The notes beneath the pieces were generated by a model. The model was not told the DNA's origin. It worked only from the letters and a program-made list of their open reading frames with translations, and searched no databases. From Verrucomicrobiota bacterium (lineage in GTDB: Bacteria > Verrucomicrobiota > Verrucomicrobiia > CAIQCK01), in assembly GCA_016222825.1 (NCBI GenBank), contig JACRQF010000006.1, forward strand, positions 62,001-126,000: a DNA stretch of 64,000 bases. Reading direction: 5' to 3'. Below, in pieces: positions 47,201-57,412 of the stretch (within the stretch, counting starts at the first letter, position 1; each line of letters begins with the position of its first letter). The position numbers and the translations under genes are program-made.

Positions 47201-48346
47201 ATGAACTACTGGCTAGACCTCTTTACCGGGACGACTTGGAAAGAATTCCGTCAAGCCGGCGCAAGCATTTCCGGCTTCAGGCCTCGAATGCGGAAGGCAG
47301 CGGCAAAGGTTCAGCCGGGCGACATCTTCCTCTGCTACCTCACTGGAGTGATGCGCTGGGTTGGAGCGATTGAGGTCATTCGTCCGAGCAACGATCAACG
47401 CAAGATTTGGGCTGATGACGCTTTTCCGGTGCGCTTCGAGGTGAAGCCGTTGGTGCAACTGGAGCCCGAACACGGAGTCCCGATGTCGGAGCTCGAAGGT
47501 AAAGTCCAATTCTTCACCGGCCCCACGGACCGCGGAAAATTCAAAGGCTTCGTCCGCATGAGTCCGAACCGATTTGCGAATCCGAAAGACGGCGAGTTGA
47601 TACTATCCCTCCTCAAGCAAGCCCAGACGTCGCCAATCATGCGACCGGTTGACGCGAAGAAGCTCGCTCGCAAACCGCTTTACACCGCCGAGCGCCGCAA
47701 AGGGAAGAGGACGGTTGCGACTGTTGTGAGCGTGCCCGAACCGGAGGAATCGGAAGAACCAGTCAGCAAAGCGGAGGCGTCCACTGAACAAGAGGCTACT
47801 GCCACAACTCGACACACCGAGATTCAATACAACTTGCTCGCCTTGGGTGCGGACATGGGCTTTGACCTCTGGGTTGCACGCAATGATAGGTCCAAGAGAT
47901 GGCAGGGCAACAATCTAGGCGAGATGCCGGGGATGGTTTCCGAACTGCCCACCCAATTCAACGAAGCGACCAACCGGACGATTGAGTTGATTGATGTTCT
48001 TTGGCTGAAGGGCAACTCCATTGTTGCCGCCTTCGAGGTCGAATGCACCACCGCCGTTTACTCCGGACTGCTGCGGATGAGTGACCTCCTCGCATTGCAG
48101 CCGAACCTCGAGATGAACTTATTTCTCGTGGCGCCAGATGAACGGCAAGACAAGGTCGAGCAGGAGATTCTCCGCCCCACGTTCGCGCTTCGCGAAAAGC
48201 CCCTTGGTAAGGTTTGCGGTTTCCTTGGCTTTTCGAAGCTCATGGAGAAACTCGCAGTAATCCGTAAAGTTGGTTTGGCAACCTCGCTCAAGCCGGATTT
48301 CCTTGTAAAGACGGCCCAATACTTTGCCAAAGACGAAGAAGGTTGA
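47201..48346 (+). CDS. EVE/PUA-like domain + PD-(D/E)xK-type endonuclease-like protein
   Basis: N-term MNYWLDLFTGTTWKEFRQAGASISGFRP..VQPGDIFLCYLTGVMRWVGAIEVI; C-term IELIDVLWLKGNSIVAAFEVECTTAVYSGLLRMSDLL. Confidence 0.75.
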   Translation: MNYWLDLFTGTTWKEFRQAGASISGFRPRMRKAAAKVQPGDIFLCYLTGVMRWVGAIEVIRPSNDQRKIWADDAFPVRFEVKPLVQLEPEHGVPMSELEGKVQFFTGPTDRGKFKGFVRMSPNRFANPKDGELILSLLKQAQTSPIMRPVDAKKLARKPLYTAERRKGKRTVATVVSVPEPEESEEPVSKAEASTEQEATATTRHTEIQYNLLALGADMGFDLWVARNDRSKRWQGNNLGEMPGMVSELPTQFNEATNRTIELIDVLWLKGNSIVAAFEVECTTAVYSGLLRMSDLLALQPNLEMNLFLVAPDERQDKVEQEILRPTFALREKPLGKVCGFLGFSKLMEKLAVIRKVGLATSLKPDFLVKTAQYFAKDEEG

Positions 48347-48354
48347 CTCCCGCT

Positions 48355-48457
48355 CAACGCTCCTCGCCGTGATCAACTCGTCGAGCTTGTTCGCGATGGC
48401 TTGCATCTCGCTTTGGTTCGGCGGGTCGCTGACGGTGAGGCCGAGCGGTTGCACCAT
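48355..48457 (-). pseudogene. Remnant of a short helical-peptide gene abutting the restriction-like gene
   Basis: MVQPLGLTVSDPPNQSEMQAIANKLDELITA then runs antisense into 47201-48346. Confidence 0.4.
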
Positions 48458-48691
48458 GTTTGTGTCGCGCCGAAGGCGAAGCTGAGATCGGCGGCGCTGA
48501 CTTCGCCTTGCGGGCCTTGCGGCTTTGCTCACGGGTGACCCTTTTTGCGGCACGGGATGGCGTCAATTTCCTCTTTCAAAGCGACGAAGTTCTGCCAGAC
48601 CTCGGCGGCATCTATTTTGGCGCCTTCGCGGGGCACATTCGGGTCAGGTTCCATACAAACATGTCCAATCATGGCCTTTAGCGATTCCAAG

Positions 48692-48901
48692 GCCGGCTCA
48701 CGAGTCTCCTGAGCCGGCTCAGGAGTGGGCTAGGCCGGCTCAGGAGTGTCCTGAGCTGGCTCAGGCGGGAGCCAGGCCGGCTCAGGAATGTCCCAGGCCG
48801 GCTCAGGCGGGACGTGAGCCGGCTCACGAGAGTCCTAGGCCGGCTCAGGTGTGTCCTGAGCCGGCTCAGGCGACTATTTGGCCGGCTCAGATGTCTCGGA
48901 G
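48692..48901. repeat. Tandem array, exact 21-bp period, 10 units, GCCGGCTCAGG-variable half
   Basis: Units start at 48692, 713, 734, 755, 776, 797, 818, 839, 860, 881 with no indels. Confidence 0.97.
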
Positions 48902-49307
48902 GAACCGCACGGACGCCCCCGGAAGGCGCTTGGTTTCGGATTGACGATCCGGGCCGTTGTCTTCTTCAGGCTGCTGATGCGCTTGGCAAACCGAGGTTTG
49001 AACTCCAACCATCAATACCCAAAAACACGGAAGCCCTGTCGCGCAGGCGCGAGCGAGGACTTTCTTGTGGCGCGCGGACGGCGGGCGGTGGCAGGCTGCG
49101 CATGGTGACTGCCATGAGACACATCCTCACCCTTATTGCCCCGCTGCTGGCTCCGCTGACCGCGTCAAATGCCGCTGAACCAATTTCCCACGGCACTAGG
49201 TCCATGCCCCGCATCATCTACAACGGCGACGGGTTCAACTTCCTCACGCTCGGTGACGACCTCGGCGTGAAGGATTTGCGGGCCTGCCTCTCGCGGTTGC
49301 GCGGCAG

Positions 49308-50504
49308 TTATCGCGTCGGCGGCGGCTGCAAACCGGAGGTGAACTTCTCGAAGCAGCCGACCTTCTTCACCGCCGGCAAATAAGGTTGCAGGGTTTCCCA
49401 CGTGAAGATGGATGCGCCTTGCACGCCGTGGCGCTTGCCGATTTCCAGATAATCTTCGATCTCACGCGCCGCGCGGATCTTCCCGTGGCTGGTGCTGATG
49501 CCGACGCATATCGTGAACTCGACGGGGTTGCGCAGTTCCTTGAGCGCCGCCGCCACGTCGCGGAAGCGGTCGTCCAGGACCTTGAGATACTTGTCGCCGA
49601 ATTGCTCGCGGTAGGCGTAGCCCGTGAGATTGAGCATGTCGAGGTAGCCGCGCGCGGCCCAGGTCTTCCAATCGCGCGTGCCTTTCAACTCCTGCGCGCC
49701 CCACATGTAAGCGGCGATCCGCGGCTTGGGACTTAGCGCCCGCAGCGCGCCGCTGATCTGGCCAACCAGTTCAGTGAGGCAGTCGCGCTTGAATTTGCGA
49801 AACTCCTCCTTTAGCGCCGCGCTGTTTGGCGGGAACTTCTCGGCAGGATGCGATGCGTCGAACTTCGCCTGCGCCACCGGGTCCATCCGGGCCTCGGTGC
49901 CGGGATAGCGGCAATAGTCGAGCAGGATGCCGTCGGGTTGGTAGCGGGTCGCGATTTCCGTGAGCACCGCGACGACCCACTTGCGCGCCTCCGGATGGCC
50001 CGAGGAAATGAAACCGAGCGGTTGGCCCGCCTCGTCGCGCAACGCCCAATCCGGATGCAGCTTGAGCACGCCTGCCGGCTCCTTGTGTCCGCAGGCCAGC
50101 ACGCACATCACCGGATAGATCTGCAAGCCCCGTTTGCGTGCCTCACGGACCATGATGGCCACCGGATCCCATTTCCCCCACGTCTTGCCGGGAATCAACT
50201 CGCTCGGATAATACGCCTGCCCACTCGTGGTGGTGACGAACGGAATCAAGACACGCAACCCGGACTCCCGAAAACGGTCCAGGTTTTCGATGATCGCGCG
50301 TTCGCGGGCTGCCTCATCGGTCTTCCCGGAAAACCACGTCGGCAGGTGGATATACGCGCCCATGAAAGGCCCGCTGGACCGCAACGCGGATGCACCCAAC
50401 GCACGGCGGTCGGCGAGAAACATCCCCGTCGTGCTGAGGATGCCCAGCCGGATCATCCCGCGTCGGGTCACCTCATTCATTTCGTCCTCGACGGAATCCA
50501 GCAA
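49308..50504 (-). CDS. Family-10-glycosylhydrolase-like (GHL10) protein
   Basis: GAYIHLPTWFSGKTDEAARERAIIENLDRFRESGLRVLIPFV; RYQPDGILLDYCRYPG. Confidence 0.7.
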   Translation of the reverse strand: MLDSVEDEMNEVTRRGMIRLGILSTTGMFLADRRALGASALRSSGPFMGAYIHLPTWFSGKTDEAARERAIIENLDRFRESGLRVLIPFVTTTSGQAYYPSELIPGKTWGKWDPVAIMVREARKRGLQIYPVMCVLACGHKEPAGVLKLHPDWALRDEAGQPLGFISSGHPEARKWVVAVLTEIATRYQPDGILLDYCRYPGTEARMDPVAQAKFDASHPAEKFPPNSAALKEEFRKFKRDCLTELVGQISGALRALSPKPRIAAYMWGAQELKGTRDWKTWAARGYLDMLNLTGYAYREQFGDKYLKVLDDRFRDVAAALKELRNPVEFTICVGISTSHGKIRAAREIEDYLEIGKRHGVQGASIFTWETLQPYLPAVKKVGCFEKFTSGLQPPPTR

Positions 50505-50528
50505 GCTGTCCGGTGCGAACTTCGCCGC

Positions 50529-51302
50529 CTACTTCATCTGCGAGAAATCCGTTGGCTTCATCAGCACGGAGTCGGGCTTCTTGGCGGTGAGAGAGCCGCC
50601 GGCGGCCTTCTCGCTGGCTTCCTTGACGGCGATCCACGCGGGGTCGGCGCGGAAGCCCTTGAAGCTGGCCTCGCAGGCGTCCTTGCTCTTGTGGGCAAGG
50701 ATGTAGATGAGCGTGTCGTCGGCGCCCTGCTTCGGGTCGGTGGGCGTCCAGTAGGCGACGTTGGTGATGCCGTGCTTTTCGAAGAGCTTGCAGGTGTGGT
50801 TGCGGAACCGGGCGAGAAGGTTCGGCAGCTTCTTCTCCGAAGCCTTGTAGATGCGCATCTCAAACGTGCGCGGCTCGGCGGCGCAGCAAACCTTGACCTC
50901 CGGCGAGAAGTCGGTGGCGTTCATATAGACGCTCTCGATTTTGTCCACGAGCTTGCCGTTTTCCTCGGTCTTCTTGAAATACGCCTTCCGGTCGGGATCG
51001 GCGATAAACGCCTTCCATGACGCCGTGGCCGCCTCGCGGCTGGGGAACGCCAGCACATAGATGAGCTTGCTGTCGGGATTCTCCAGCGGCAGCCAGTAAC
51101 CGATGTTGGTCATACCGTGTTTCTCGAAGCTCTTGCAGGTGTAGTCGCGGAATCGGGCTTGCAGCGCGTCGAGTTTGCCCGGCGCGGCATAGTAGGTGCG
51201 CAGCTCGAAGCAACGTGTGTCGGCGGCCTGGCCGGCAGCGGCGGTGAAGAGGAGCGCGAGTGAAAGGGATGCGAGGCAGAGGGAGCGAATGAGTGGTTTC
51301 AT
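50529..51302 (-). CDS. NIPSNAP-family protein, two domains, secreted
   Basis: CFELRTYYAAPGKLDALQARFRDYTCKSFEKHGM and second copy TFEMRIYKASEKKLPNLLARFRNHTCKLFEKHGI. Confidence 0.88.
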   Translation of the reverse strand: MKPLIRSLCLASLSLALLFTAAAGQAADTRCFELRTYYAAPGKLDALQARFRDYTCKSFEKHGMTNIGYWLPLENPDSKLIYVLAFPSREAATASWKAFIADPDRKAYFKKTEENGKLVDKIESVYMNATDFSPEVKVCCAAEPRTFEMRIYKASEKKLPNLLARFRNHTCKLFEKHGITNVAYWTPTDPKQGADDTLIYILAHKSKDACEASFKGFRADPAWIAVKEASEKAAGGSLTAKKPDSVLMKPTDFSQMK

Positions 51303-51490
51303 GGTGGGGCAGTTTTTAACAGCGAAGATGGGAAGAGGGGAAGAGATTTTTTGTCGGTGGCGTCTTGCCAGCGGTGTCAGCGTCCGCGCAAGCCTTGCCG
51401 CTTGACAGCACTCGGCGTGGCGTGCACGCTCCGCCGCGCGTTCAGGTTGGCGTGCGTGCCGTTTCAACAGCGGCAGAAGGAGTTGGTTTT

Positions 51491-51760
51491 ATGGAAGCAA
51501 ACGCGTTTGCCGCGATGGATCCCGATGTCCTCAAACAAGTGCCAGGTTGGCGGCAATCCGTCTCCTTCCCCAAAGGCTCGTGGATCATGCACGAGGGCGA
51601 GCCGAGCGACGGCGCGCATGTGATTGATGCGGGCGAGGTCCGGATGGAGGCGCGCGCAGTCGGGCGCGCTGGAGCACAAACTGTGTTATCTGGGACCGGG
51701 GGAACTGCTGGGCGAGTTCAGCCTGCTGGACGCGCTGCCGCGCTCGGCCCCTGCATGACG
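51491..51760 (+). pseudogene. Frameshifted/truncated cyclic-nucleotide-binding-domain gene
   Basis: MEANAFAAMDPDVLKQVPGWRQSVSFPKGSWIMHEGEPSDGAHVIDAGEVRMEAR then other frame ALEHKLCYLGPGELLGEFSLLDALPRSAPA*. Confidence 0.75.
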
Positions 51761-51796
51761 GCGTGACGCCGGACCGACGTGAATCCCCAAATCGCC

Positions 51797-52471
51797 ATGA
51801 AAACACTGCCTCCAATCCTCGCTCTGACGCTGACACTTGCCACCTCGTTCGCCGCCGAATCCGACACGCCGATCATCAAAAGCCGCCCCGACCAGCCGCT
51901 GATCGGCAGCTTCCGCAAGTTCCTCTTCGACGGCAAGACCTTCGCCGGATGGGAAGGCGACACGAACAAGAGCTTCCGCATCGTGGACGGCGCGGTCGTC
52001 GGCGGCTCGTTGAAGGAGAAGGTGCCGCGCAACGAGTTCCTCTGCACGACGCGGAGCTACACCAACTTCGTGTTGCGGCTGAAGTTCAAGCTGCTCGGCA
52101 AAGGCGCCAACGCCGGCATCCAGTTCCGCTCCAAGCGCGTCCCGAACCACCACGAGGTCAGCGGCTATCAGGCCGACATGGCTGATCCGTCGTGGTGGGG
52201 CTGCCTCTACGACGAGTCGCGGCGCAAGAAAATGCTGGCGAAGTCCGACATGGACGCGCTGAACAAGGTGCTCAAGCGTGACGATTGGAACCCATACGTC
52301 ATTTACTGCAAGGGCCGGCACATCCAGCTTTCGGTCAACGGCCTCCAAACGGTGGACTACATCGAGCGGGACGAAGAGATCCCGCAACACGGCATCATCG
52401 GCCTGCAAATCCACGGCGGCCCGCCCAGCGAGGCGTGGTATAAGGACATCACAATCGAGGAGCTACCATGA
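51797..52471 (+). CDS. DUF1080 (3-keto-disaccharide hydrolase-like) protein
   Basis: KFLFDGKTFAGWEGDTNKSFRIVDGAVVGGS; NAGIQFRSKRVPNHHEVSGYQADM. Confidence 0.9.
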   Translation: MKTLPPILALTLTLATSFAAESDTPIIKSRPDQPLIGSFRKFLFDGKTFAGWEGDTNKSFRIVDGAVVGGSLKEKVPRNEFLCTTRSYTNFVLRLKFKLLGKGANAGIQFRSKRVPNHHEVSGYQADMADPSWWGCLYDESRRKKMLAKSDMDALNKVLKRDDWNPYVIYCKGRHIQLSVNGLQTVDYIERDEEIPQHGIIGLQIHGGPPSEAWYKDITIEELP

Positions 52472-53826
52472 GACAGTTCATCGCCTTCGCCGCGCTGTTG
52501 GCGGCAACGACGCTGGCGGACGCCGCGCGCAAACTGAACGTCGTCGTCATCCTTGCCGACGATCTGGGCTACGCCGACGTGGGCTTCAACGGCTGCAAGG
52601 ACATCCCAACGCCAAACATAGATTCGCTCGCCAAACACGGCGTGCGCTGCGCGAACGGCTACGTATCGCATTCGTTTTGCAGCCCGACGCGCGCGGGGCT
52701 GATGACCGGCCGCTACCAGCAGCGGTTCGGCCACGAGAACAACCCGGCATACCTGCCGGAAGACACGAAGGTCGGTCTGCCGTTGAGCCAGGCGACCATT
52801 GCCGACGTGCTGAAGTCCGCCGGCTACGTGACCGGCGCAATTGGCAAGTGGCATCTGGGGGCGGCGCCGTGTTTTCATCCGAACGAGCGCGGCTTCATGG
52901 AGTATTTTGGCTTCCTCGGCGGCGGGCACATTTACCTGCCCGGCATGAAAGGCGGCCCGGAATACACCGTGCCGTTGCTGCGGAACAAGGAGCCGTTGGA
53001 ACTGAAGGACTACGTGACCGACGTGCTGTCGGCGGAGGCGGCTGCGTTCGTCACGCGGCACAAAGCCGAGCCGTTCTATCTCTACGTCGCCTACAACGCG
53101 GTCCACACGCCGCTGCAAGCGCCGGAGAAATACCTCAGCCGCTTCGCAGGCATCACCGACGAGCGCCGTCGCATCTACGCGGCGATGACGAGCGCAATGG
53201 ACGACGGCATCGGCCGCGTGCTGGCGGCGCTGCGGGACAACGGCATCGAGCGTGACACGATGGTCTGGTTCTTCAGCGACAACGGTGGGCCGGTGGAGAC
53301 CGTCGCGCCGACGCGCAACGACCCGTTGCGCGGCAACAAAGGCACTCTCTATGAGGGCGGCATCCGCGTGCCGTTCGTGGTGCAGTGGCGCGCGGGTTTG
53401 CCGGAAGGAACGGTCTGTGAGCAACCTGTGATCTCTCTCGACGTGCTGCCGACGGCGGCGGCGCTGGCGGGCGCGAAGTTGCCCGCCAGCCTGAAGCTCG
53501 ACGGCGTGAACATCACGCCGCATCTGAAAGGCGAAGTGAAAACGCCGCCGCACGAGCGGCTGTTCTGGCGGATGGGTGGCGGCGCGTCGTGGGCGGTGCG
53601 CGAAGGGCGCCACAAGCTGGTAAAGCCCGGCAAAGACGCCACGCCGCAGCTTTTTGATTTGAACAACGACATCGGCGAGGCCAAAGATTTGGCCGGCGAG
53701 AAGCCCGGCATGGTGGCGCGCTTGCAAGCAGCCTTCGACGCGTGGAACGCGGAGTTGATTCCGCCGATCTTCGAAGGCCCGAAGCCCGCGGCAAAGAAGG
53801 CGAAGCGAGCCGCCAAGAAGAAGTGA
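52468..53826 (+). CDS. Type I sulfatase
   Basis: [32 protein letters not shown] formylglycine motif; [10 protein letters not shown]. Confidence 0.95.
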   Translation: MRQFIAFAALLAATTLADAARKLNVVVILADDLGYADVGFNGCKDIPTPNIDSLAKHGVRCANGYVSHSFCSPTRAGLMTGRYQQRFGHENNPAYLPEDTKVGLPLSQATIADVLKSAGYVTGAIGKWHLGAAPCFHPNERGFMEYFGFLGGGHIYLPGMKGGPEYTVPLLRNKEPLELKDYVTDVLSAEAAAFVTRHKAEPFYLYVAYNAVHTPLQAPEKYLSRFAGITDERRRIYAAMTSAMDDGIGRVLAALRDNGIERDTMVWFFSDNGGPVETVAPTRNDPLRGNKGTLYEGGIRVPFVVQWRAGLPEGTVCEQPVISLDVLPTAAALAGAKLPASLKLDGVNITPHLKGEVKTPPHERLFWRMGGGASWAVREGRHKLVKPGKDATPQLFDLNNDIGEAKDLAGEKPGMVARLQAAFDAWNAELIPPIFEGPKPAAKKAKRAAKKK

Positions 53827-53860
53827 AGTAGCAGGCATCCAGACGAAAGGAACGAACCGC

Positions 53861-55240
53861 ATGAAACTGGCAAGAATAACGGCAACGGTTTTGGTTTTGG
53901 GATCGCTCAGCCTCGGCGGCGGCGCGATGTTCGCGGCCGATTCGATGGCGGCGAAGAAGGAAGAGGCGCGGATGCGCTGGTGGCGCGAGGCGCGCTTTGG
54001 CATGTTCATCCACTGGGGCCTCTACGCCGCGCCGGCGGGCGAGTGGCAGGGCAAGGAGTATAAGGAAATCGGCGAGTGGATCATGAGCTACGCCGCGATT
54101 CCGGTCGCGGATTACGAAAAGCTGGCGAGGGATTTCAACCCGGCGAGGTTCAACGCCGCCGAATGGGTGCGCATCGCCAAGGACGCGGGGATGAAGTATC
54201 TCGTCATCACCTCGAAGCACCACGACGGCTTCTGCCTGTTCGACACCAAGGCGACCGACTACAACATCGTGAAGGCCACGCCCTACGCGAAGGACGTGCT
54301 GCGGGCGTTGAGCCGCGAGTGCAAACGGCAGGGCGTGAAGTTCTGCACGTATTACTCCATCATGGACTGGCATCATCCGTCGCAGTTCCCCGGCAAGTCC
54401 AAGACCGGCGGCCTCGCTTACAATCCGAGCAAGATGCATCCCGACCGCAAGGCCGAATACGTTACCTTCATGAAGCAGCAGCTCCGCGAGTTGATCTCGA
54501 ACTACGACACGGCGGTGCTCTGGTTTGACGGCGAGTGGTGCGACTGGTGGACGGAGGCGGACGGGAAGGACCTTTACGCCTTCCTGCGCAAGCTCAAGCC
54601 CTCGCTCATCATCAACAATCGCGTCGGCAAAGGCCGCAAAGGCATGGAAGGCATGAGCAAGAGTCACGAAGACAGCGGCGACTTCGGCACGCCGGAGCAG
54701 CAGATTCCGCCGAGCGGTTTCCCCGGCGTGGACTGGGAGAGTTGCATGACGATGAACGACACGTGGGGCTTCAAGCGCAACGACCACAACTGGAAGCCCG
54801 CCCAGCAGTTGATCCGCAACCTCGCCGATGCCGCGTCCAAGGGCGGCAATTTCCTGCTCAACGTCGGCCCGACCGCCGGCGGCCTGATTCCACCGCCGAG
54901 CGTCGAGCGGCTCGAAGCGGTGGGCCGCTGGATGAAGGTCAACGGCGAGGCGATCCACGGCACGACGGCCAGCCCGTTCGAGAAGCAACTCCCGTGGGGC
55001 CGCGTGACGCAGAAGTCCGGCCGGCTCTACCTGCACGTCTTCGATTGGCCCGCCAGCCAGAAGCTCGCGTTGCCGCCGGTGAAAGGCAAAGTGACCGGCG
55101 CGTATCTACTGGCCGATCCGAACAAGCGGCCGTTGCAGGTGTCGCAGACGGAAGGCGGCGTGGTGGTCTCAGTGCCGTCGGTCGCGTCCGACCCCCACGA
55201 TGCCGTCGTGGCGTTGAAAATTCAGAGTGGCAAACGCTGA
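53861..55240 (+). CDS. Alpha-L-fucosidase (GH29)
   Basis: [71 protein letters not shown]. Confidence 0.95.
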   Translation: MKLARITATVLVLGSLSLGGGAMFAADSMAAKKEEARMRWWREARFGMFIHWGLYAAPAGEWQGKEYKEIGEWIMSYAAIPVADYEKLARDFNPARFNAAEWVRIAKDAGMKYLVITSKHHDGFCLFDTKATDYNIVKATPYAKDVLRALSRECKRQGVKFCTYYSIMDWHHPSQFPGKSKTGGLAYNPSKMHPDRKAEYVTFMKQQLRELISNYDTAVLWFDGEWCDWWTEADGKDLYAFLRKLKPSLIINNRVGKGRKGMEGMSKSHEDSGDFGTPEQQIPPSGFPGVDWESCMTMNDTWGFKRNDHNWKPAQQLIRNLADAASKGGNFLLNVGPTAGGLIPPPSVERLEAVGRWMKVNGEAIHGTTASPFEKQLPWGRVTQKSGRLYLHVFDWPASQKLALPPVKGKVTGAYLLADPNKRPLQVSQTEGGVVVSVPSVASDPHDAVVALKIQSGKR

Positions 55241-55273
55241 TTCGGCGGGACGGTTGTTCAATAGAAAGGCGCA

Positions 55274-57382
55274 ATGGCCGGCAAAAACACCCGGACGGCA
55301 GGCGTGAAGACGCAGCCGTCCCCTGAAGTCTCCCACCGGGTGTTGGCTCTCCTTCTGTTGCTCAGCGCGCTGCCTTTCGCCGCCGCCGCCTTGGTTCCGC
55401 ATCTGTCGGACTATCAGTTCTGGGGCCTGACACCGTTGAAGTATTCGCGCCCCTGGGGGCCTTTGCTTTACGCGCTGACGGCCGTTTTCTGCGCGACGAT
55501 GATGTGGCGCGGCAACGACGGGGCCGCGCGCGCCTGGGAAGCCGTGGACCGGGCGCTCTTTGTTTCGCCCCGCCGGAAATGGCTGTTGGTCCTGCTGAGC
55601 CTGCTGGCGGTGGCCCTGACGAGCGCGGTCAGGATTTACGATGTGGCCGGGGACGGCATCGTGACGATGAAATGGGTAATTCATCCTTTCATGCAGGGCG
55701 AGTGGCGGGGCATTCCGAACTCGCTCGTCTTCCAGTGCCTGCTTCAGCCGTGGCTGGAAGACTACGACCGGCTGGCGGAAGCATGGCGCTGGCTGGCCCG
55801 GCTCAGCGTGGCCCTCTATGTGCCGCTCTGTTATCTCGTCGCCCGCCTGATGCTCCAGGGCCGGACGCATTGCTTTGCGCTGATGCTGACTTCAGGGGTG
55901 ACGCTATACAACTACTTCGGGCATTTGGATTACTACTGTCTGCAAATACTTTACTTTCTGGCCACCCTGGCCGTCGTGCTGGCCGTCCTGCGCGAACGCT
56001 GGCCGGTGTGGAGCCTTTTGCCAGCGTGGCTGATCGGCGCCACGCTATACCTGCCGATTGGCATCGAGCTGCTGGTCCCCTGCGCCTACGTCATCGCTTA
56101 CCGGTGGCGAGAGCGCATTCCGCTGCGCGTGCTCCGGACCGTGACGTTGACGGCGCTGGTCATCATCGGGGTCTTGGGCCTTCCCTACTGTCTCACGCAC
56201 GGATACCTGGCGCCCGGCGCCGGCACGGAGAACTCCGTGCTCTCGCTGAACCGCCTCGCGATGGTGCTCAACCATTTCTACTACAGCGCGCCGCTGGCGG
56301 TGCTTCTGTGCGGCATCGCCATTCCAGCGGCGTGGCGGCTGGTCAGGAATCTGTGGTCGCGGCCTTTCGAGCAGCCGTTGTTGGCGGTCGTCCTGCTGCT
56401 GGCCGCGCCCGGCTTCGGCCTCAACACAGTCATGGACCTCTACCACGGGTGGTTCGACATGGACAACATGGCGATCTACCACGCCCTGCCGCTGATGCTG
56501 CTGCTGGGACTTTGTCTGGCCAATGTCGAGCAATCCCGCCCCGCAACCACCTCCCCCGGAGTGTCGTGGCTCTCCGCCGGGGCGATTGGCCTCAACCTCA
56601 TTTTCTCCGCGCTGATGATCGGCTTCTTCGCCAACCGTCAGTGCCTTGAGGTGTTCATGCGTTACGTCAACCGCTACACCGACATGCGGTCGGCCTACAG
56701 CTTTAACCACACCGGCAACCGCGTGCCCGTCCTGCTCTCGCTCGGCGAATACGAACTGGCGGCGGCCTGGATGGAGGAGCGCGACACCCGCCGCTTTCCG
56801 ATCAGCTTGCTGAACTGGCAGGATGTCATCATGGACCACGCGCGGAAGGCGGCCCGGACCCAACCACCGCAGCCGCCGCCGGAGTTTGAGAGCCTCCGCC
56901 GCAACCCGTGGTTCTGGCTCGTGCAACTGCAACCGGCCTTCTATTTCTCCAACCAGTCCCCGGCCTGGATGAACCAGCGCGCTGCTCTCTACGGGATGTT
57001 GCTGCAAGGCGAGGCGCAGTTGCCCGCGGCGGCCCGCGCGACACTCCATGCCTTCGGCTGCATGGACGAACGCCTCATCGGGATGCCGTTCACTTCCCTG
57101 CCGGGCGCCAAGGGACCGCCGACAATCGGGCTGGCGCAGGCACTGGCCGACTACTTTATCACGAACTCGGTGTCACGGGTGATGACCAACGGCCTTGCCG
57201 TTGATCTGCGCCAGGATGTGAAGACATCGTCGCTCAGCCTCGACGTTCGCGGCCAATTGGAGACCGCCACGTCCATCACCCAGCCGTTCCACTATCAGTT
57301 CCTCTACTTCCACACCGGGGCGAACCACGTCACCGCTTCCAACCTGACGAAAAGCCTTGCGCCGGCCAACGTGCCGAAGTAA
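55274..57382 (+). CDS. Polytopic membrane protein, hypothetical
   Basis: Many hydrophobic segments; no catalytic motif recognised. Confidence 0.65.
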   Translation: MAGKNTRTAGVKTQPSPEVSHRVLALLLLLSALPFAAAALVPHLSDYQFWGLTPLKYSRPWGPLLYALTAVFCATMMWRGNDGAARAWEAVDRALFVSPRRKWLLVLLSLLAVALTSAVRIYDVAGDGIVTMKWVIHPFMQGEWRGIPNSLVFQCLLQPWLEDYDRLAEAWRWLARLSVALYVPLCYLVARLMLQGRTHCFALMLTSGVTLYNYFGHLDYYCLQILYFLATLAVVLAVLRERWPVWSLLPAWLIGATLYLPIGIELLVPCAYVIAYRWRERIPLRVLRTVTLTALVIIGVLGLPYCLTHGYLAPGAGTENSVLSLNRLAMVLNHFYYSAPLAVLLCGIAIPAAWRLVRNLWSRPFEQPLLAVVLLLAAPGFGLNTVMDLYHGWFDMDNMAIYHALPLMLLLGLCLANVEQSRPATTSPGVSWLSAGAIGLNLIFSALMIGFFANRQCLEVFMRYVNRYTDMRSAYSFNHTGNRVPVLLSLGEYELAAAWMEERDTRRFPISLLNWQDVIMDHARKAARTQPPQPPPEFESLRRNPWFWLVQLQPAFYFSNQSPAWMNQRAALYGMLLQGEAQLPAAARATLHAFGCMDERLIGMPFTSLPGAKGPPTIGLAQALADYFITNSVSRVMTNGLAVDLRQDVKTSSLSLDVRGQLETATSITQPFHYQFLYFHTGANHVTASNLTKSLAPANVPK

Positions 57383-57412
57383 CCAACACATCGAGCCAAC
57401 CAACGTGAGAGG

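Noticed and set aside
48692-48901. CRISPR array
   Set aside because: 21-bp total period is too short for repeat+spacer, no cas genes, variable halves only about 10 bp
51797-55240. DUF1080-sulfatase-GH29 operon as novel system
   Set aside because: Ordinary polysaccharide-degradation operon of the kind common in PVC bacteria
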